Counted from the stretch's first letter, positions 35,193-43,516 are shown. The stretch is 43,516 nucleotides of DNA from Acidobacteriota bacterium (GCA_020200235.1 JAIVJC010000015.1:1-43516), one strand, 5' to 3'. A program made the numbers and translations. Notes: generated from the letters alone by a model not told the origin.

Positions 35193-37121
35193 ATGAGCCT
35201 CTTACCACGGATCAACAGCCCGGAAGATTTGCGCCGCCTCAAGCCCGAACAGCTGCGCGAAGTCGCGGACGAAATCCGCCAGTACATCATCGACACCTGC
35301 GCGCGCATCGGCGGCCACACCGGCGCGTCGCTCGGCGCGGTCGAGATCGCCGTCGCGCTCCACTACGCCTTCGACACGCCCCACGACCGCCTCGTCTGGG
35401 ACGTGGGTCACCAGGCTTACGCGCACAAGATCCTGACCGGGCGGCGCGACCAGTTCCCGACCATCAAGCAGTACGACGGGCTGAGCGGCTTCTTGAAGCG
35501 CGACGAGTCGGAGTACGACACCTTCGGCGCGGGGCACGCCTCGACCTCGCTCTCCGCCGCGCTCGGCATGGCGATCGCGCGCGACCGCGGGGGCGAGCAT
35601 CATCACGTCGCCGCCGTCATCGGCGACTCGTCGCTCGCGGGCGGGATGGCGATGGAGGCGGTCAACCAGGCGGGTCACCTGAAGACGCGCCTCGTCGTCG
35701 TCCTGAACGACAACGAGATGTCCATCGCCCCGGCTATCGGCGCGCTCACGGGATATTTGAACCGCATCCGCGAGGCGCACGGCTACCACCGCTTCAAGGA
35801 CGAGGTGGGCGAGGTGCTGCGCGCAGTGCCGACGGTCGGCGAGCGCCTCCACCACGCGGCGAAGACTTTCAAGGACGCCATCGCGGCGGCGGTTTTGCCC
35901 GGCGCGCTCGTCAACGAGCTGGGCTTCAAGTACATCGGCTACGTGGACGGGCACGATCCGCTCTCGCTCGTGCGCGCGTTCCAGGAGGCGAAGCAGATCA
36001 CGGACTCGCCCGTCATCGTCCACGTGCTGACGACGAAGGGCAAGGGGTTCCCCGCGCGCGAGAAGAACTACTACGCCTGGCACGCGACCGGCCCCTTCGA
36101 TCCGAAGACGGGCGCGATGCCCAGGTCGGCGAAGCCGCAGGCGCCGACCTACACCGCCGTCTTCGGCAAGACCCTGTGCGAGCTGATGGAGCGCGACGAG
36201 TCGATCGTCGCCCTGACCGCCGCGATGCCGGACGGCACCGGGATAGATCAGGCGCTCAAAAAATTCCCGGAGAGATCGTTCGACGTCGGCATCGCCGAGC
36301 AGCACTGCGTCACCTTCGCCGCAGGGCTCTCGACCGAGGGGCTGAAGCCGGTCTGCGCCATCTACTCGACGTTCTTGCAGCGCGCCTTCGATCAGATCGT
36401 CCACGACGTGTGCCTGCAGAACCTCAACGTCAAGTTCTGCCTCGACCGCGGCGGCATCGCGGGCGGCGACGGACCCACGCACCACGGGCTCCTGGACATC
36501 GCCTACCTGCGCGGCGTGCCGAACCTCGTCGTGATGGCTCCGAAGGACGAGGGCGAGATGCGCGACATGATACGGACGATGCTCGCGCACGAGGGACCCG
36601 CCGCGATGCGCTACCCGCGCGGCAACGGCGTGGGCGCCGACGTCGCGCGCGAGCCGCAAATTTTAGAGATCGGCAAGGCGGAGATTCTGCGCGACGCGGG
36701 GAGCGAGGTGGCGATAGTGGCCTACGGCTCGATGGTTCACCCGTCGCTGCAGGCGGCGGAGCAACTCGCCAGGGACGGCGTCGAGGCGACGGTCGTCAAC
36801 GCGCGCTTCGTCAAGCCGCTCGACGCGGGGCTCCTGCTCGCGCTCGCGCGCACGAAACGCCTCGTCGTGACGGTCGAAGAGGCGTACCTGGCGGGCGGCT
36901 TCGGCTCGGCGGTGTTGGAGCTTCTGGAAGAGAACGGCTTGCAGGACAGGGTGCGGGTCGTGCGCATGGGCGTCCCCGACCGCTGGGTCACGCACGGCGA
37001 CGCCAAACTCCTGCTCGCCAAGTACGGGCTCGACGCCGACGGCATCTACACGCGCGTCAAGGAAGAGATCGAAGTGCTCGAAGATCGGCGCGCGGGCAAC
37101 CGACCGCTTGCGCGCGGCTGA
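35193..37121 (+). CDS. dxs: 1-deoxy-D-xylulose-5-phosphate synthase
   Basis: 642 aa, normal length. It condenses pyruvate and glyceraldehyde 3-phosphate with thiamine diphosphate, the first step of the MEP isoprenoid pathway, which also makes the C5 units for undecaprenyl phosphate. Visible: WDVGHQAYAHKILTGR, the TPP/Mg site VIGDSSLAGGMAMEAVNQAG, the catalytic Glu region FDVGIAEQHCVTFAAGL and LDRGGIAGGDGPTHHG, and the C-terminal transketolase domain. ATG at 35193 gives the conserved N-terminus (LPRINSPEDLRRL). A strong terminator follows. Whether it is co-regulated with the polysaccharide genes is not shown. Confidence 0.96.
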   Translation: MSLLPRINSPEDLRRLKPEQLREVADEIRQYIIDTCARIGGHTGASLGAVEIAVALHYAFDTPHDRLVWDVGHQAYAHKILTGRRDQFPTIKQYDGLSGFLKRDESEYDTFGAGHASTSLSAALGMAIARDRGGEHHHVAAVIGDSSLAGGMAMEAVNQAGHLKTRLVVVLNDNEMSIAPAIGALTGYLNRIREAHGYHRFKDEVGEVLRAVPTVGERLHHAAKTFKDAIAAAVLPGALVNELGFKYIGYVDGHDPLSLVRAFQEAKQITDSPVIVHVLTTKGKGFPAREKNYYAWHATGPFDPKTGAMPRSAKPQAPTYTAVFGKTLCELMERDESIVALTAAMPDGTGIDQALKKFPERSFDVGIAEQHCVTFAAGLSTEGLKPVCAIYSTFLQRAFDQIVHDVCLQNLNVKFCLDRGGIAGGDGPTHHGLLDIAYLRGVPNLVVMAPKDEGEMRDMIRTMLAHEGPAAMRYPRGNGVGADVAREPQILEIGKAEILRDAGSEVAIVAYGSMVHPSLQAAEQLARDGVEATVVNARFVKPLDAGLLLALARTKRLVVTVEEAYLAGGFGSAVLELLEENGLQDRVRVVRMGVPDRWVTHGDAKLLLAKYGLDADGIYTRVKEEIEVLEDRRAGNRPLARG

Positions 37122-37142
37122 AATTTGATCCTGATTGGACGG

Positions 37143-37195
37143 GCGCGCTCGCGTCGCATCGGATGCCACATCCGATGCGACGCGAGCGCGCTTTT
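37143..37195 (+). terminator. Intrinsic terminator of dxs
   Basis: A perfect 23-bp stem (37143-37165 with 37169-37191) with a 3-nt loop CCA is followed by TTTT (37192-37195). It starts 21 nt after the dxs stop codon. The stem is very long for a terminator and may also be a repeat-type palindrome. Confidence 0.75.
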
Positions 37196-37447
37196 CGTAT
37201 TCACGCGCGCACGATTTCAGTCCAAAGCCCGCTCGCACGCACCTTCCAAGGGCGGGGCGCGGCGGGCGCGGCGCAACCGATTTGCAATCAATTGATGACA
37301 GCCGCGCAGTAAACGCTGGCATCTAAAGATTTAGTCGTGCGGGGTTTAGACCGCGCGACACGTATTGCCGCAGGGCGCGCCTCTGGTCTCTCATTTGCAA
37401 TTAGATTTCCGGGGCTGACTGAAATCATCACGCGCGGAAAAGGAAAG
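37196..37447. other. Gene-free leader region before the 37448 gene
   Basis: About 250 nt between the dxs terminator and the next ATG. Visible are a 10-bp palindrome ATCAATTGAT (37287-37296), and two direct copies of ATTTGCAAT (37280-37288 and 37393-37401). The first is AT-richer than its surroundings and could mark a promoter or regulator site. I see no RNA gene or ORF of conviction. Confidence 0.35.
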
Positions 37448-38140
37448 ATGGCAGAGACACAACAGAATTTTCCCTCGGGCAAGACGGACCCGGATGCGAC
37501 ACTCTTGCAGCCGCGCTTCGACGAGGCAGACGCGCAGGTGGCGCAGCCGGTCGTCCCGCTCTCTGACGCGCCGCGCGGACGGACGCGCAGCCGTCTGCCC
37601 GTCGCGCTCGTGCTCGTCTCCGCGCTCCTCGGCGGTCTAGTCAGCGTCATCGCTTACAGGCTCTACCAGCGCCCTGCCGCCGGGGCGCAGCCCGCGGTCG
37701 AACAGGCGACGCAACAGCCCGCCCCGCAGGCGACGCGGACGCCCGAGCTGACCGCCGCCGTCCCCGCCGCCGAAGAGAGCGCCCCGCAGGCGGAAGTCGA
37801 GAGCGTGCCCGCGCCCGTTAAGCGCGAAGAGAGCGCCGACGACGAAGGGAAGACGGCGCGCGCCGCCGAGAAGAAGCGCGACGAAGAAGCGGAGGCGCGT
37901 GAAGAGCGTCGCAGGGACGACGAGCCGCGAGCCGTGCGCGTGGCTGAGCCGCGCCCGCGCAAGGTCGATGAGATCAGGTCGTCGCCGGACGCCGTGGGCG
38001 ACGAGCGCGACATACGGCGCGTGGAGGCGAGCGACTACCAGTTCCCGGACGACTCGCGCGCGGGCAGGCGCGGGCGTCGCGTCAAGCGCCGCAACATCGA
38101 TCGCATCCGCGACATCTTCGGCGCGCCGCCGCCCGGCTAA
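37448..38140 (+). CDS. Single-pass membrane protein with long charged, Pro/Ala-rich tail
   Basis: 230 aa from ATG 37448, preceded by GGAAAAGGAAAG. Residues 1-45 are polar, residues about 49-68 form one membrane helix (LPVALVLVSALLGGLVSVIA), and the rest is a low-complexity Pro/Ala/Glu/Arg tail that ends RNIDRIRDIFGAPPPG. No family recognised. The topology (short cytoplasmic end, long disordered outside tail) is like many envelope-spanning or TonB-like linkers, but no TonB motif is present. The open frame extends to 37337 without support. Convergent with the FAD oxidoreductase. Confidence 0.7.
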   Translation: MAETQQNFPSGKTDPDATLLQPRFDEADAQVAQPVVPLSDAPRGRTRSRLPVALVLVSALLGGLVSVIAYRLYQRPAAGAQPAVEQATQQPAPQATRTPELTAAVPAAEESAPQAEVESVPAPVKREESADDEGKTARAAEKKRDEEAEAREERRRDDEPRAVRVAEPRPRKVDEIRSSPDAVGDERDIRRVEASDYQFPDDSRAGRRGRRVKRRNIDRIRDIFGAPPPG

Positions 38141-38175
38141 GGCGCGAGCGCGCGCTGAGGTAGGAGCTGAAATCA

Positions 38176-38213
38176 GAAGGCTCATAAAGTCGCAAGCGAC
38201 TTTATGAGCCTTC
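38176..38213. terminator. Perfect 18-bp palindromic hairpin between convergent genes
   Basis: GAAGGCTCATAAAGTCGC (38176-38193) pairs perfectly with 38196-38213 around a 2-nt AA loop. It lies between the ends of two convergent genes (38140 and 38259), where a bidirectional terminator would be expected. No T-run follows on either strand, so a REP-like palindrome is an alternative. Confidence 0.55.
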
Positions 38214-38258
38214 GACGTTTGAGGCTTAGCCGTTTTCGCCGTGCGCGTCCGCCGCGCT

Positions 38259-39419
38259 TTACAGCACGGCAGTCTCTTCGAGCAGGCGACCTTCGGCGAA
38301 ACGCTCGACGCCGAGCGCGGAGGCGTCGAGCAGCGAGGCGCGACCGTCGAGGATCAACTCCGACGCGATGCGACCGGTCGCTGGCGAGTGCATCACGCCG
38401 TGACCGCTGAAGCCGTTGGCGAAGTAGAGCCCGCCGACCGTCGGCGACTCGCCGATGATCGCGTGGTGATCGGGCGTCATCTCGTAGAGACCCGCCCAGG
38501 CGCGTCGCGCGTTGACCTGCGCCTCGGCGAGGACGGGCACGCGCGAGGCGGCGCGCGTCAGAATCTTCTCGACGAACGAAGCGTCGAACTCCGTCTTGAA
38601 GCCCGGCGTCTCCGCGGGGTCGTTCCACGCGAGCAATATCCCTCGCCCCTCGCGGCGGAAGTGGAAGCCCGTCGACATGTCGATGACCATGGGGAAGCGT
38701 TGCGGGAGAGCGTCGAACGGCTCGGTCGGGACTAACTGGCGGCGCAGGGGCTCGACCGGCAATTCCGCCCCCGCCAGCGCCGCGACCCCTGAAGCCCACG
38801 CGCCCGCGGCGTTGACGACCGCGCGCGTCTCGACTCTCCCGCGCGAGGTGACGACCGCCGCCACGCGCCCGCCTTCGGTTTCGATACCCGTGACCTGCGC
38901 GCCGAGCCAGAGGCGCGCGCCGCGCGCGCGCGCGCGCAGCATGAAGCCCATCATCACGCTGTGCGGATCGACGAAGCCGTCGGTCGGGCAGAACGTCCCG
39001 CCGAGGACGTCGTCCGTGCGGAGCTGCGGCACGATCTCCTCGATCTCCTGGCGCGTGACGAGCGAGACGTTCTTCACGCCCAGCGCGATCTGCCGCTCGC
39101 GGTTCGCCTTCAGGTATTCGAGGTGTTGCTCGGTGGTCGCGGCGAAGAGGTAGCCGTGCGGTCTGTAGTCGGCGGGGTGACCGACCACCTCGTCGAACTT
39201 CGAGAAGAAGTCGATGGAGTGGAGCGACATCAGGATGTTGACGGGCGTGGAGAACTGCGCGCGCACGCCGCCCATGCTCTTGCCCGTCGAGCCCTTGCCC
39301 TGGTGAGCCTCGCGCTCGACGACGAGGACGTTCGTGCAGCCGCGCTCGGCGAGGTGGTACGCCACGCTCGAGCCGACGATGCCGCCGCCGATGATGACCA
39401 CGTCCGCCGTCTCTGTCAT
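38259..39419 (-). CDS. FAD-dependent oxidoreductase (DAO family, sarcosine/glycine oxidase-like)
   Basis: 386 aa. The dinucleotide-binding motif [21 protein letters not shown] is at residues 7-27, and the C-terminal FAD-contact region reads [20 protein letters not shown], typical of the DAO superfamily (sarcosine oxidase beta, glycine oxidase, proline dehydrogenase subunit). It would oxidise an amino acid or amine with FAD; the substrate is not clear. No signal peptide. ATG at 39419 has GGAGAGAG immediately upstream. The small membrane-anchored protein gene lies 49 nt upstream on the same strand. Confidence 0.87.
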   Translation of the reverse strand: MTETADVVIIGGGIVGSSVAYHLAERGCTNVLVVEREAHQGKGSTGKSMGGVRAQFSTPVNILMSLHSIDFFSKFDEVVGHPADYRPHGYLFAATTEQHLEYLKANRERQIALGVKNVSLVTRQEIEEIVPQLRTDDVLGGTFCPTDGFVDPHSVMMGFMLRARARGARLWLGAQVTGIETEGGRVAAVVTSRGRVETRAVVNAAGAWASGVAALAGAELPVEPLRRQLVPTEPFDALPQRFPMVIDMSTGFHFRREGRGILLAWNDPAETPGFKTEFDASFVEKILTRAASRVPVLAEAQVNARRAWAGLYEMTPDHHAIIGESPTVGGLYFANGFSGHGVMHSPATGRIASELILDGRASLLDASALGVERFAEGRLLEETAVL

Positions 39420-39468
39420 CTCTCTCCCGCGCCTTCGCGCCCGGAGCAGACTGTGTGCGCCCTCGTCA

Positions 39469-39924
39469 CTACTGCTCGGTGCTCGCCTTGCGCGAGCGCT
39501 GCTCGCAGAACTGCTGCACCTGCTGGAAGAGTTGCGAGCACTGCTTGTCCTCGCCGAGCCCGTACTTCGCGCACTGCTCCTTGCGCCACTCGATGGTCTT
39601 CGTGAACTGGAGCGGACCCGGCACGCCGTCGCAGAAGTTCGGCGTGGGGCGGCTCGCGTCGAGGCACGAGCGCATGAAGATGCCCGACTTGATCAACTCG
39701 CCGAACCCGACAGCCTTGCGCTGGCGCGCGACGCCCTCGTCCACGCAGCCCTGATTGTCCGTCCCCTCGCCGAACTGCCGGCCCTCCTCGATCCCCTGCT
39801 TCCCGCTCGCGACGATCTCGGGTCCGTGCTTCTTCCAGACGTAGAAGCCGAGCCCCGCCACGCCCGCGATGAGCACGACGATGACAGCGCCGATGATCAG
39901 AACCACTTTCAACCACGTCGGCAT
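39469..39924 (-). CDS. Membrane-anchored cysteine-containing protein of unknown function
   Basis: 151 aa from ATG 39924, chosen because GGAGGAG (complement of 39928-39934) is a near-perfect Shine-Dalgarno 3 to 10 nt upstream; an ATG at 39936 would add four residues. An N-terminal membrane helix (about residues 4-27) is followed by an extracytoplasmic domain with six cysteines (in [37 protein letters not shown] and QFCEQR), an even number compatible with three disulfides. I know no named family. Its mRNA would begin with or contain the heptamer hairpin I just upstream. Confidence 0.72.
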   Translation of the reverse strand: MPTWLKVVLIIGAVIVVLIAGVAGLGFYVWKKHGPEIVASGKQGIEEGRQFGEGTDNQGCVDEGVARQRKAVGFGELIKSGIFMRSCLDASRPTPNFCDGVPGPLQFTKTIEWRKEQCAKYGLGEDKQCSQLFQQVQQFCEQRSRKASTEQ

Positions 39925-39934
39925 AAGCTCCTCC

Positions 39935-40024
39935 ATTGCGGATTTCGGATTTCGGATTGCGGATTAAAAGAGAAAGAGCACCCACGGTTCTTCAATCCGC
40001 ATTCCGCAATCCGAAATCCGCAAT
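39935..40024. repeat. Heptamer-array inverted repeat (locus I, CGGATTT/CGGATTG units)
   Basis: Left arm 39935-39965 and right arm 39994-40024 are complementary over 31 bp with two differences; loop 28 nt. Both flanking genes are on the minus strand, so in the transcript the right arm comes first, 14 nt after the amidohydrolase stop, and the left arm ends a few bases before the Shine-Dalgarno of the 39924 gene. Confidence 0.92.
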
Positions 40025-40038
40025 CGGTATGTCCGCAT

Positions 40039-41601
40039 TCACTTTTGGTAGACGACGCGACCGTCGAAGATCGTCATCGTCGTCTCGGTCTGCAAAATCT
40101 CTTCGGGCTTGATCGTCAGCAGGTCGCGCGAGTGGACGGCGAGGTCTGCGAGCATGCCGGGCGCGATCTGCCCCTTCTCTTTCTCCTCGAAGGAGGCGAA
40201 AGCCGGCTCGGCGGTATAGCAGCGGATGGCTTCGGCGATTGGCAGGCGCTCCTGCGGGAGCCAGCCGCCGCGCGGCTCGAACTCGGTGCTCTCACGGGTC
40301 ACGGCGGCGAAGAGTCCGAGGTAGGGGCTGATGGGCTCGATGGGCCAGTCCGTGCCGAAGGGGACGCGGACGCCGTAAGCCTCGAAGGTGTGCCACGAGT
40401 ACGCGCCGAGCGAGCGGTACTCGCCCAAGCGATCAGGTGCCCACCGCTTGTCCGAGATGGCGTGCGACGGCTGCATCGAGGCGAGCACTCCAAGGTCGCG
40501 GTAGCGCGCGAAGTCCGACGGCGCGACGACCTGCGCGTGCTCGATGCGGTGACGATAAGGGTATAAAGCCTGCGCCGCGCCAGTCGCGGGATTTTTAACT
40601 TCCGCCTTACTGATCTGTAACCGTACCGGCTCGATGCCGCCACTTGATACGCCGTGCTGACGAGAAGCCGCTTGGAAAGCATCGAGAGCCATCCGGTTCG
40701 CGCGGTCGCCGATGGCGTGAAGTGCTACTTGAAATCCAGCCGCGTCAATCGCGACGACCTTGCGCGTCAGCTCCTCCTGCGTCATGCGCGGGATGCCGCT
40801 GTTGTGCGGGTCGTCGGAGAAGGGCGCGAGCATGGCGGCGGTGCGCGAGCCGAGCGTGCCGTCCACGTAGCCCTTGACCGCGGAGATGCGTATGCGGAGC
40901 GGATCGACTTTAAGAGCGTTAAACTCTTCGCGCTGTCGCACCAACACCTCGACCGGCGTGTCCATGCTCAGCCACTCGGCGACGCGCACGGTCAGTTGAT
41001 CTTTCGCGAGCAGCTCGCGGTAGAGCGCCAGCGTCTCGTAGCCGGAGACCGAGTCGTGCACCGACGTGAGCCCAAAGCGGCGCGCCTCCGCGAGCGAACG
41101 CGCGAGCGCCTCCATCTTCTCCTCACGCGACGGCGCGGGCACGACGCGCCCGACGAGTCCCGCGGCTGTCTCCTTCAGAATCCCCGTCGGCTCGCCCTGA
41201 GCGTCGCGCAAAATCTCGCCGCCCTCGGGGTCGCGCGTCGCGCGCGTCACGCCCGCTTTTTCGAGCGCGAGCGAGTTCGCCCACGAGACGTGGCCGTCCA
41301 CGCGCTGCACGAAGACGGGGTTGTTAGGTGCGACCTCGTCCAAGTCTTTCCTGTTGGGCCACTCGTTGCCCCAGAGCGTGTGATCCCAGCCGCGCCCGAC
41401 GACCCACGCGCCCGCCGGGAGTGCGCGCGCGCGCGCGGCGATGCGCCGCTTCGTCTCTTCGAGCGTCTTCGCGCCCGAGAAGTTGACGCGCGCGAGCGAG
41501 AGCCCGCCGTTCAAAAAATGCAGGTGCGCGTCGTTGAAGCCGGGCGTCACGAGCCGACCCTGTAGATCGATCGTCTTCTCGCCGACGTAAGCGCGCCTCA
41601 C
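40039..41601 (-). CDS. YtcJ-like amidohydrolase, N-terminus missing
   Basis: 520 aa as read from a GTG at 41601. Metal ligands of the amidohydrolase superfamily are visible: HLH at residues 26-28 in FNDAHLHF, VALHAIGDRAN, YRHRIEHAQVV and FGTDWPIEP. Members normally carry 40-60 further residues (a beta-sandwich strand set and often a signal peptide) before GRLVTPGF. Here the recognisable sequence begins at about TDADVRRAYVGEKTIDLQG and upstream codons run into a repeat, with an in-frame stop at 41698-41700. The gene therefore seems truncated at its 5' end near 41612. The catalytic barrel is intact, but start and activity are doubtful. Confidence 0.75.
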   Translation of the reverse strand: MRRAYVGEKTIDLQGRLVTPGFNDAHLHFLNGGLSLARVNFSGAKTLEETKRRIAARARALPAGAWVVGRGWDHTLWGNEWPNRKDLDEVAPNNPVFVQRVDGHVSWANSLALEKAGVTRATRDPEGGEILRDAQGEPTGILKETAAGLVGRVVPAPSREEKMEALARSLAEARRFGLTSVHDSVSGYETLALYRELLAKDQLTVRVAEWLSMDTPVEVLVRQREEFNALKVDPLRIRISAVKGYVDGTLGSRTAAMLAPFSDDPHNSGIPRMTQEELTRKVVAIDAAGFQVALHAIGDRANRMALDAFQAASRQHGVSSGGIEPVRLQISKAEVKNPATGAAQALYPYRHRIEHAQVVAPSDFARYRDLGVLASMQPSHAISDKRWAPDRLGEYRSLGAYSWHTFEAYGVRVPFGTDWPIEPISPYLGLFAAVTRESTEFEPRGGWLPQERLPIAEAIRCYTAEPAFASFEEKEKGQIAPGMLADLAVHSRDLLTIKPEEILQTETTMTIFDGRVVYQK

Positions 41602-41644
41602 ATCCGCGTCCGTGCGGCGGTCGTTAATAATCCTCCGGCGACAG

Positions 41645-41717
41645 GTCGGAACCGCCTGCGGTAGCGGGCGGGTATGTGAGACGAGAGAACCCGCCCGCTA
41701 CCGCAGGCGGTTCTGAC
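41645..41717. repeat. 29-bp inverted repeat, REP-like
   Basis: Positions 41645-41673 and 41689-41717 are complementary over 29 bp with one mismatch; the 15-nt loop separates two copies of the core ACCGCCTGCGGTAGCGGG. It lies between the truncated 5' end of the amidohydrolase and galE. Nothing suggests a T-run terminator. The long GC-rich arms resemble dispersed REP-type repeats. Confidence 0.8.
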
Positions 41718-41883
41718 AAAGCCGGCGACGAAGTTTAGTTTTGTCGCGAGGTTAAATCGCGCGCCGACCGCGTGCTATCATCGCGCGGAAGTTTAACCAA
41801 GCGTAAAAGAGGGCTTGCGACCGTGTCGCGCGCGTGCAGATCGGAGATTCGATCCGCCGCGCCGGGTCGCGCGGCGGATCATT

Positions 41884-42885
41884 ATGCGCATTCTAGTCAC
41901 GGGCGGGGCGGGCTACATCGGCAGCGTCGTCGCCGAAGAGTTGATCGCGGACGGTCACGGCGTCGTCGTCTACGACAACCTCTCGAAGGGTCACCGCACC
42001 GCGACGCCGGCGGGCGCCGACTTCGTCCGCGGCGAGCTGACCGACACGGAGAACCTGCGGCGCGCGATGCGGGGGCAGGGGACTGAAGCCGTCATCCACA
42101 TGGCGGCTTACTCGCTCGTCGGCGAGTCGGTCACAGAACCCGCGAAGTATTACCGCAACAACGTCACCGCCGGGCTCGCCCTGCTCGACGCGATGAACGA
42201 GGAGGGCGTCCGGAAAATCGTCTTCTCCTCGACCGCCGCCGTCTACGGCGAGCCGGAGAAGCAGCCCGTCGAAGAGCGGTACGCGCTCGCGCCCACGAAC
42301 CCCTACGGCGAGACGAAGCTCGCCTTCGAGCGCGCGCTCCCGTGGTACGAGCACGCCCACGGCACGCGCTACGCATCCCTGCGCTACTTCAACGCGGCGG
42401 GCGCGACTGGGCAGTGCGGCGAGGTGCACGATCCGGAGACGCACCTCATCCCCATCGTCCTCCAGGCGGCCGCGGGCAGGCGCACGCACGTCGAAATCTA
42501 CGGCGACGACTACCCGACGCGCGACGGCACCTGCGTGCGCGACTACGTCCACGTCGTCGATCTCGCGCGCGCGCACATCCTCGCGCTCTCGAGCCTCGGC
42601 GAGCGCAGCGCGATCTACAACCTGGGTTGCGGCGGCGACGGCTACACCGTCCGCGAGGTCATCGACGTGGCGCGCGAGGTGACGGGGCGCGACATCGAGG
42701 CGCGCGTCTCGGCGCGGCGCGCGGGCGACCCGGCGGTCCTGGTCGCCAGCTCCGCGCGGATCAAGAGCGAGCTCGGGTGGTCGCCGCAGTTTCAAGACCT
42801 GCGCCTCATCGTCGAGTCCGCCTGGCGCTGGATGCAGTCGCACCCCGCGGGCTACGAGGACGGGGCGGAGGCGCAGGCGGGGTGA
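41884..42885 (+). CDS. galE: UDP-glucose 4-epimerase
   Basis: 333 aa. NAD-binding motif VTGGAGYIGS at residues 5-14, FSSTAAVYG with the catalytic Ser/Thr, and YGETK as the YxxxK motif; YFNAAGA and the CVRDYVHVVDLA segment are typical of GalE. It interconverts UDP-glucose and UDP-galactose and would supply UDP-Gal for the polysaccharide. The open frame extends to 41815, but ATG 41884 places the Rossmann motif at the family position. It is monocistronic as far as the window shows. Confidence 0.93.
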   Translation: MRILVTGGAGYIGSVVAEELIADGHGVVVYDNLSKGHRTATPAGADFVRGELTDTENLRRAMRGQGTEAVIHMAAYSLVGESVTEPAKYYRNNVTAGLALLDAMNEEGVRKIVFSSTAAVYGEPEKQPVEERYALAPTNPYGETKLAFERALPWYEHAHGTRYASLRYFNAAGATGQCGEVHDPETHLIPIVLQAAAGRRTHVEIYGDDYPTRDGTCVRDYVHVVDLARAHILALSSLGERSAIYNLGCGGDGYTVREVIDVAREVTGRDIEARVSARRAGDPAVLVASSARIKSELGWSPQFQDLRLIVESAWRWMQSHPAGYEDGAEAQAG

Positions 42886-42947
42886 GTCAACGGCTCGATT
42901 TCCAGGATCATTTAGCGCGATGCCCGATGCGCTCACGCGCGCGCCAC

Positions 42948-43049
42948 CTACTTACTTTCAGTGATGGCGGAGGCGATCAGCAATCCGGCGATGAGAATCG
43001 CCCCGCTGATAATTAAGCCGCTCGTCTCATTCCGTAAATCTCTCTGACT
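42948..43049 (-). other. Possible small membrane-peptide remnant
   Basis: In the 141-nt gap after galE, the minus strand has an open stretch ending at 42948 that reads SGLIISGAILIAGLLIASA then ITESK and a stop, a convincing single membrane helix. No ATG, GTG or TTG lies in frame before the upstream stop at 43050-43052. An ATG overlapping the stop of the neighbouring gene (43028-43030) is in another frame and terminates after five codons. It may be a frameshifted small gene, a relic or chance. Confidence 0.25.
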
Positions 43050-43341
43050 TCAGAAGATCATCGACGACGTGCATGTAAGTGTCAGGGTATGCTTCTTCGA
43101 TGCTCTCCCGAAACATCGTCCGCGCCTCCGCGTCTACGACCGCTACGCTCTGCGCCGCGTCGTAAGTCTTACGATCGGGCCACTGGGCGTAGGCGACCCA
43201 CGTGCCGTCTTCCGCCTGATGTAGTCGAGAGCCGAAGCTGCCGCAGTTTCGGTAAATCTCCTCCGTCCTGTTATGCCACCCTTCCCGAAACTTTTGTTCG
43301 TGACCCTGTTTCACCTTCCACCTGTACAAAGCGATGAACAT
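43027..43341 (-). CDS. ABM-type (dimeric alpha/beta barrel) monooxygenase-like protein
   Basis: 104 aa from ATG 43341, chosen because GGAGAAG lies 4-11 nt upstream; the frame continues to 43377 without support. MFIALYRWKVKQGHEQKFRE opening, WVAYAQWPDRKTYDAA and a C-terminal VDDLL segment fit the antibiotic-biosynthesis-monooxygenase/NIPSNAP-like ferredoxin-fold barrel family. These small proteins usually dimerise and act on aromatic or haem-like substrates, or are of unknown function. Codon use is less GC-extreme than most of the window. No relation to the polysaccharide locus is apparent. Confidence 0.72.
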   Translation of the reverse strand: MFIALYRWKVKQGHEQKFREGWHNRTEEIYRNCGSFGSRLHQAEDGTWVAYAQWPDRKTYDAAQSVAVVDAEARTMFRESIEEAYPDTYMHVVDDLLKSERFTE

Positions 43342-43377
43342 TTTCTTCTCCGGAATATTCGTTGAAGCCCAACCCAC

Positions 43378-43516
43378 TATTCAGTAAGTGCCGAACGCCC
43401 GAATTTGTATGTTGACTAATGTGGGCTCAAGCGGCAAGCATGAGCCACAACGGATGCCGGAGAAGCCGTGCCCGAATTATGACCTTCAATGAGTCAGTTG
43501 GTTAGAACAGCTCCCG
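43378..43516. other. Window end, no supported feature
   Basis: I find no gene here. Two copies of GCCCGAATT occur (about 43398 and 43470). The final 30 nt contain TCAGTTGGTTAGAAC, which recalls a tRNA D-arm but does not pair properly and is cut by the window edge. Confidence 0.3.

Noticed and set aside
43484-43516. tRNA-like D-arm sequence at the window end
   Set aside because: TCAGTTGGTTAGAAC resembles a D-arm, but the D-stem has only two good pairs and the rest lies outside the window.

Overview
The window is very GC-rich (I estimate roughly two thirds G+C or more) and is mainly a surface-polysaccharide (capsule, O-antigen or exopolysaccharide) biosynthesis and export locus. The gene content (three asparagine-synthase-like amidotransferases, a Wzm/Wzt ABC exporter, many GT2/GT4 enzymes, a fused bi-domain dehydrogenase, a polyprenyl-phosphate sugar transferase) and the style of intergenic repeats suggest a soil-type bacterium, possibly Acidobacteriota (Blastocatellia-like). 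That assignment is an inference: no rRNA or marker gene is present. I see no tRNA, rRNA, CRISPR or transposase gene.

Layout. 1-3462: asnB-like gene, an RmlD-like reductase and a cupin. 3484-10621 (minus strand): GT2-GT4 fusion, Wzt ATPase, Wzm permease, GT2, and an O-antigen ligase/polymerase with an inserted PDZ-like segment, packed as one operon. 11046-13106: GT4 and a methyltransferase that has lost its C-terminus where it meets a convergent secreted protein (12992-13597). 13684-14514: an AT-rich foreign-looking gene with its own promoter. 14602-18168: TuaH-like glycosyltransferase and bi-domain oxidoreductase. 18249-19631: GT39-type membrane protein. 19734-34149: a long plus-strand series with two more asnB-like genes, a DUF1028 protein, methyltransferases, a broken UDP-sugar epimerase, a DPM1/ArnC-type GT2, a four-helix-bundle (23S rRNA intervening-sequence-type) protein, a DUF354 protein and a WbaP/WcaJ-like initiating transferase. 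34392-43377: housekeeping and miscellaneous genes (Spy-like protein, dxs, FAD oxidoreductase, truncated amidohydrolase, galE, ABM-fold protein).

How it fits together. The phosphotransferase at 32590 would load the first sugar on undecaprenyl phosphate; GalE, the RmlD-like reductase and the bi-domain oxidoreductase would supply or modify sugars; the many glycosyltransferases and methyltransferases would extend and decorate the chain; asnB-like enzymes would amidate sugar acids or a linked group; Wzm/Wzt would export; and the Wzy/WaaL-type protein would polymerise or ligate.

Most unusual structure. At least eight intergenic spacers are filled by hairpins whose two arms are tandem arrays of a 7-nt unit (a different heptamer at most loci). 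The left arm usually contains the stop codon of the upstream gene and the right arm ends a few bases before the next ATG. One of them (31046-31473) has perfect 31-bp arms enclosing a small four-helix-bundle gene, an arrangement that recalls 23S rRNA intervening sequences but sits between two protein genes. A second repeat class is a roughly 192-bp dyad-symmetric six-hairpin element present twice (21720-21910, 34196-34389). Three genes (12276, 23157/23888, 41601) are truncated at abrupt junctions.
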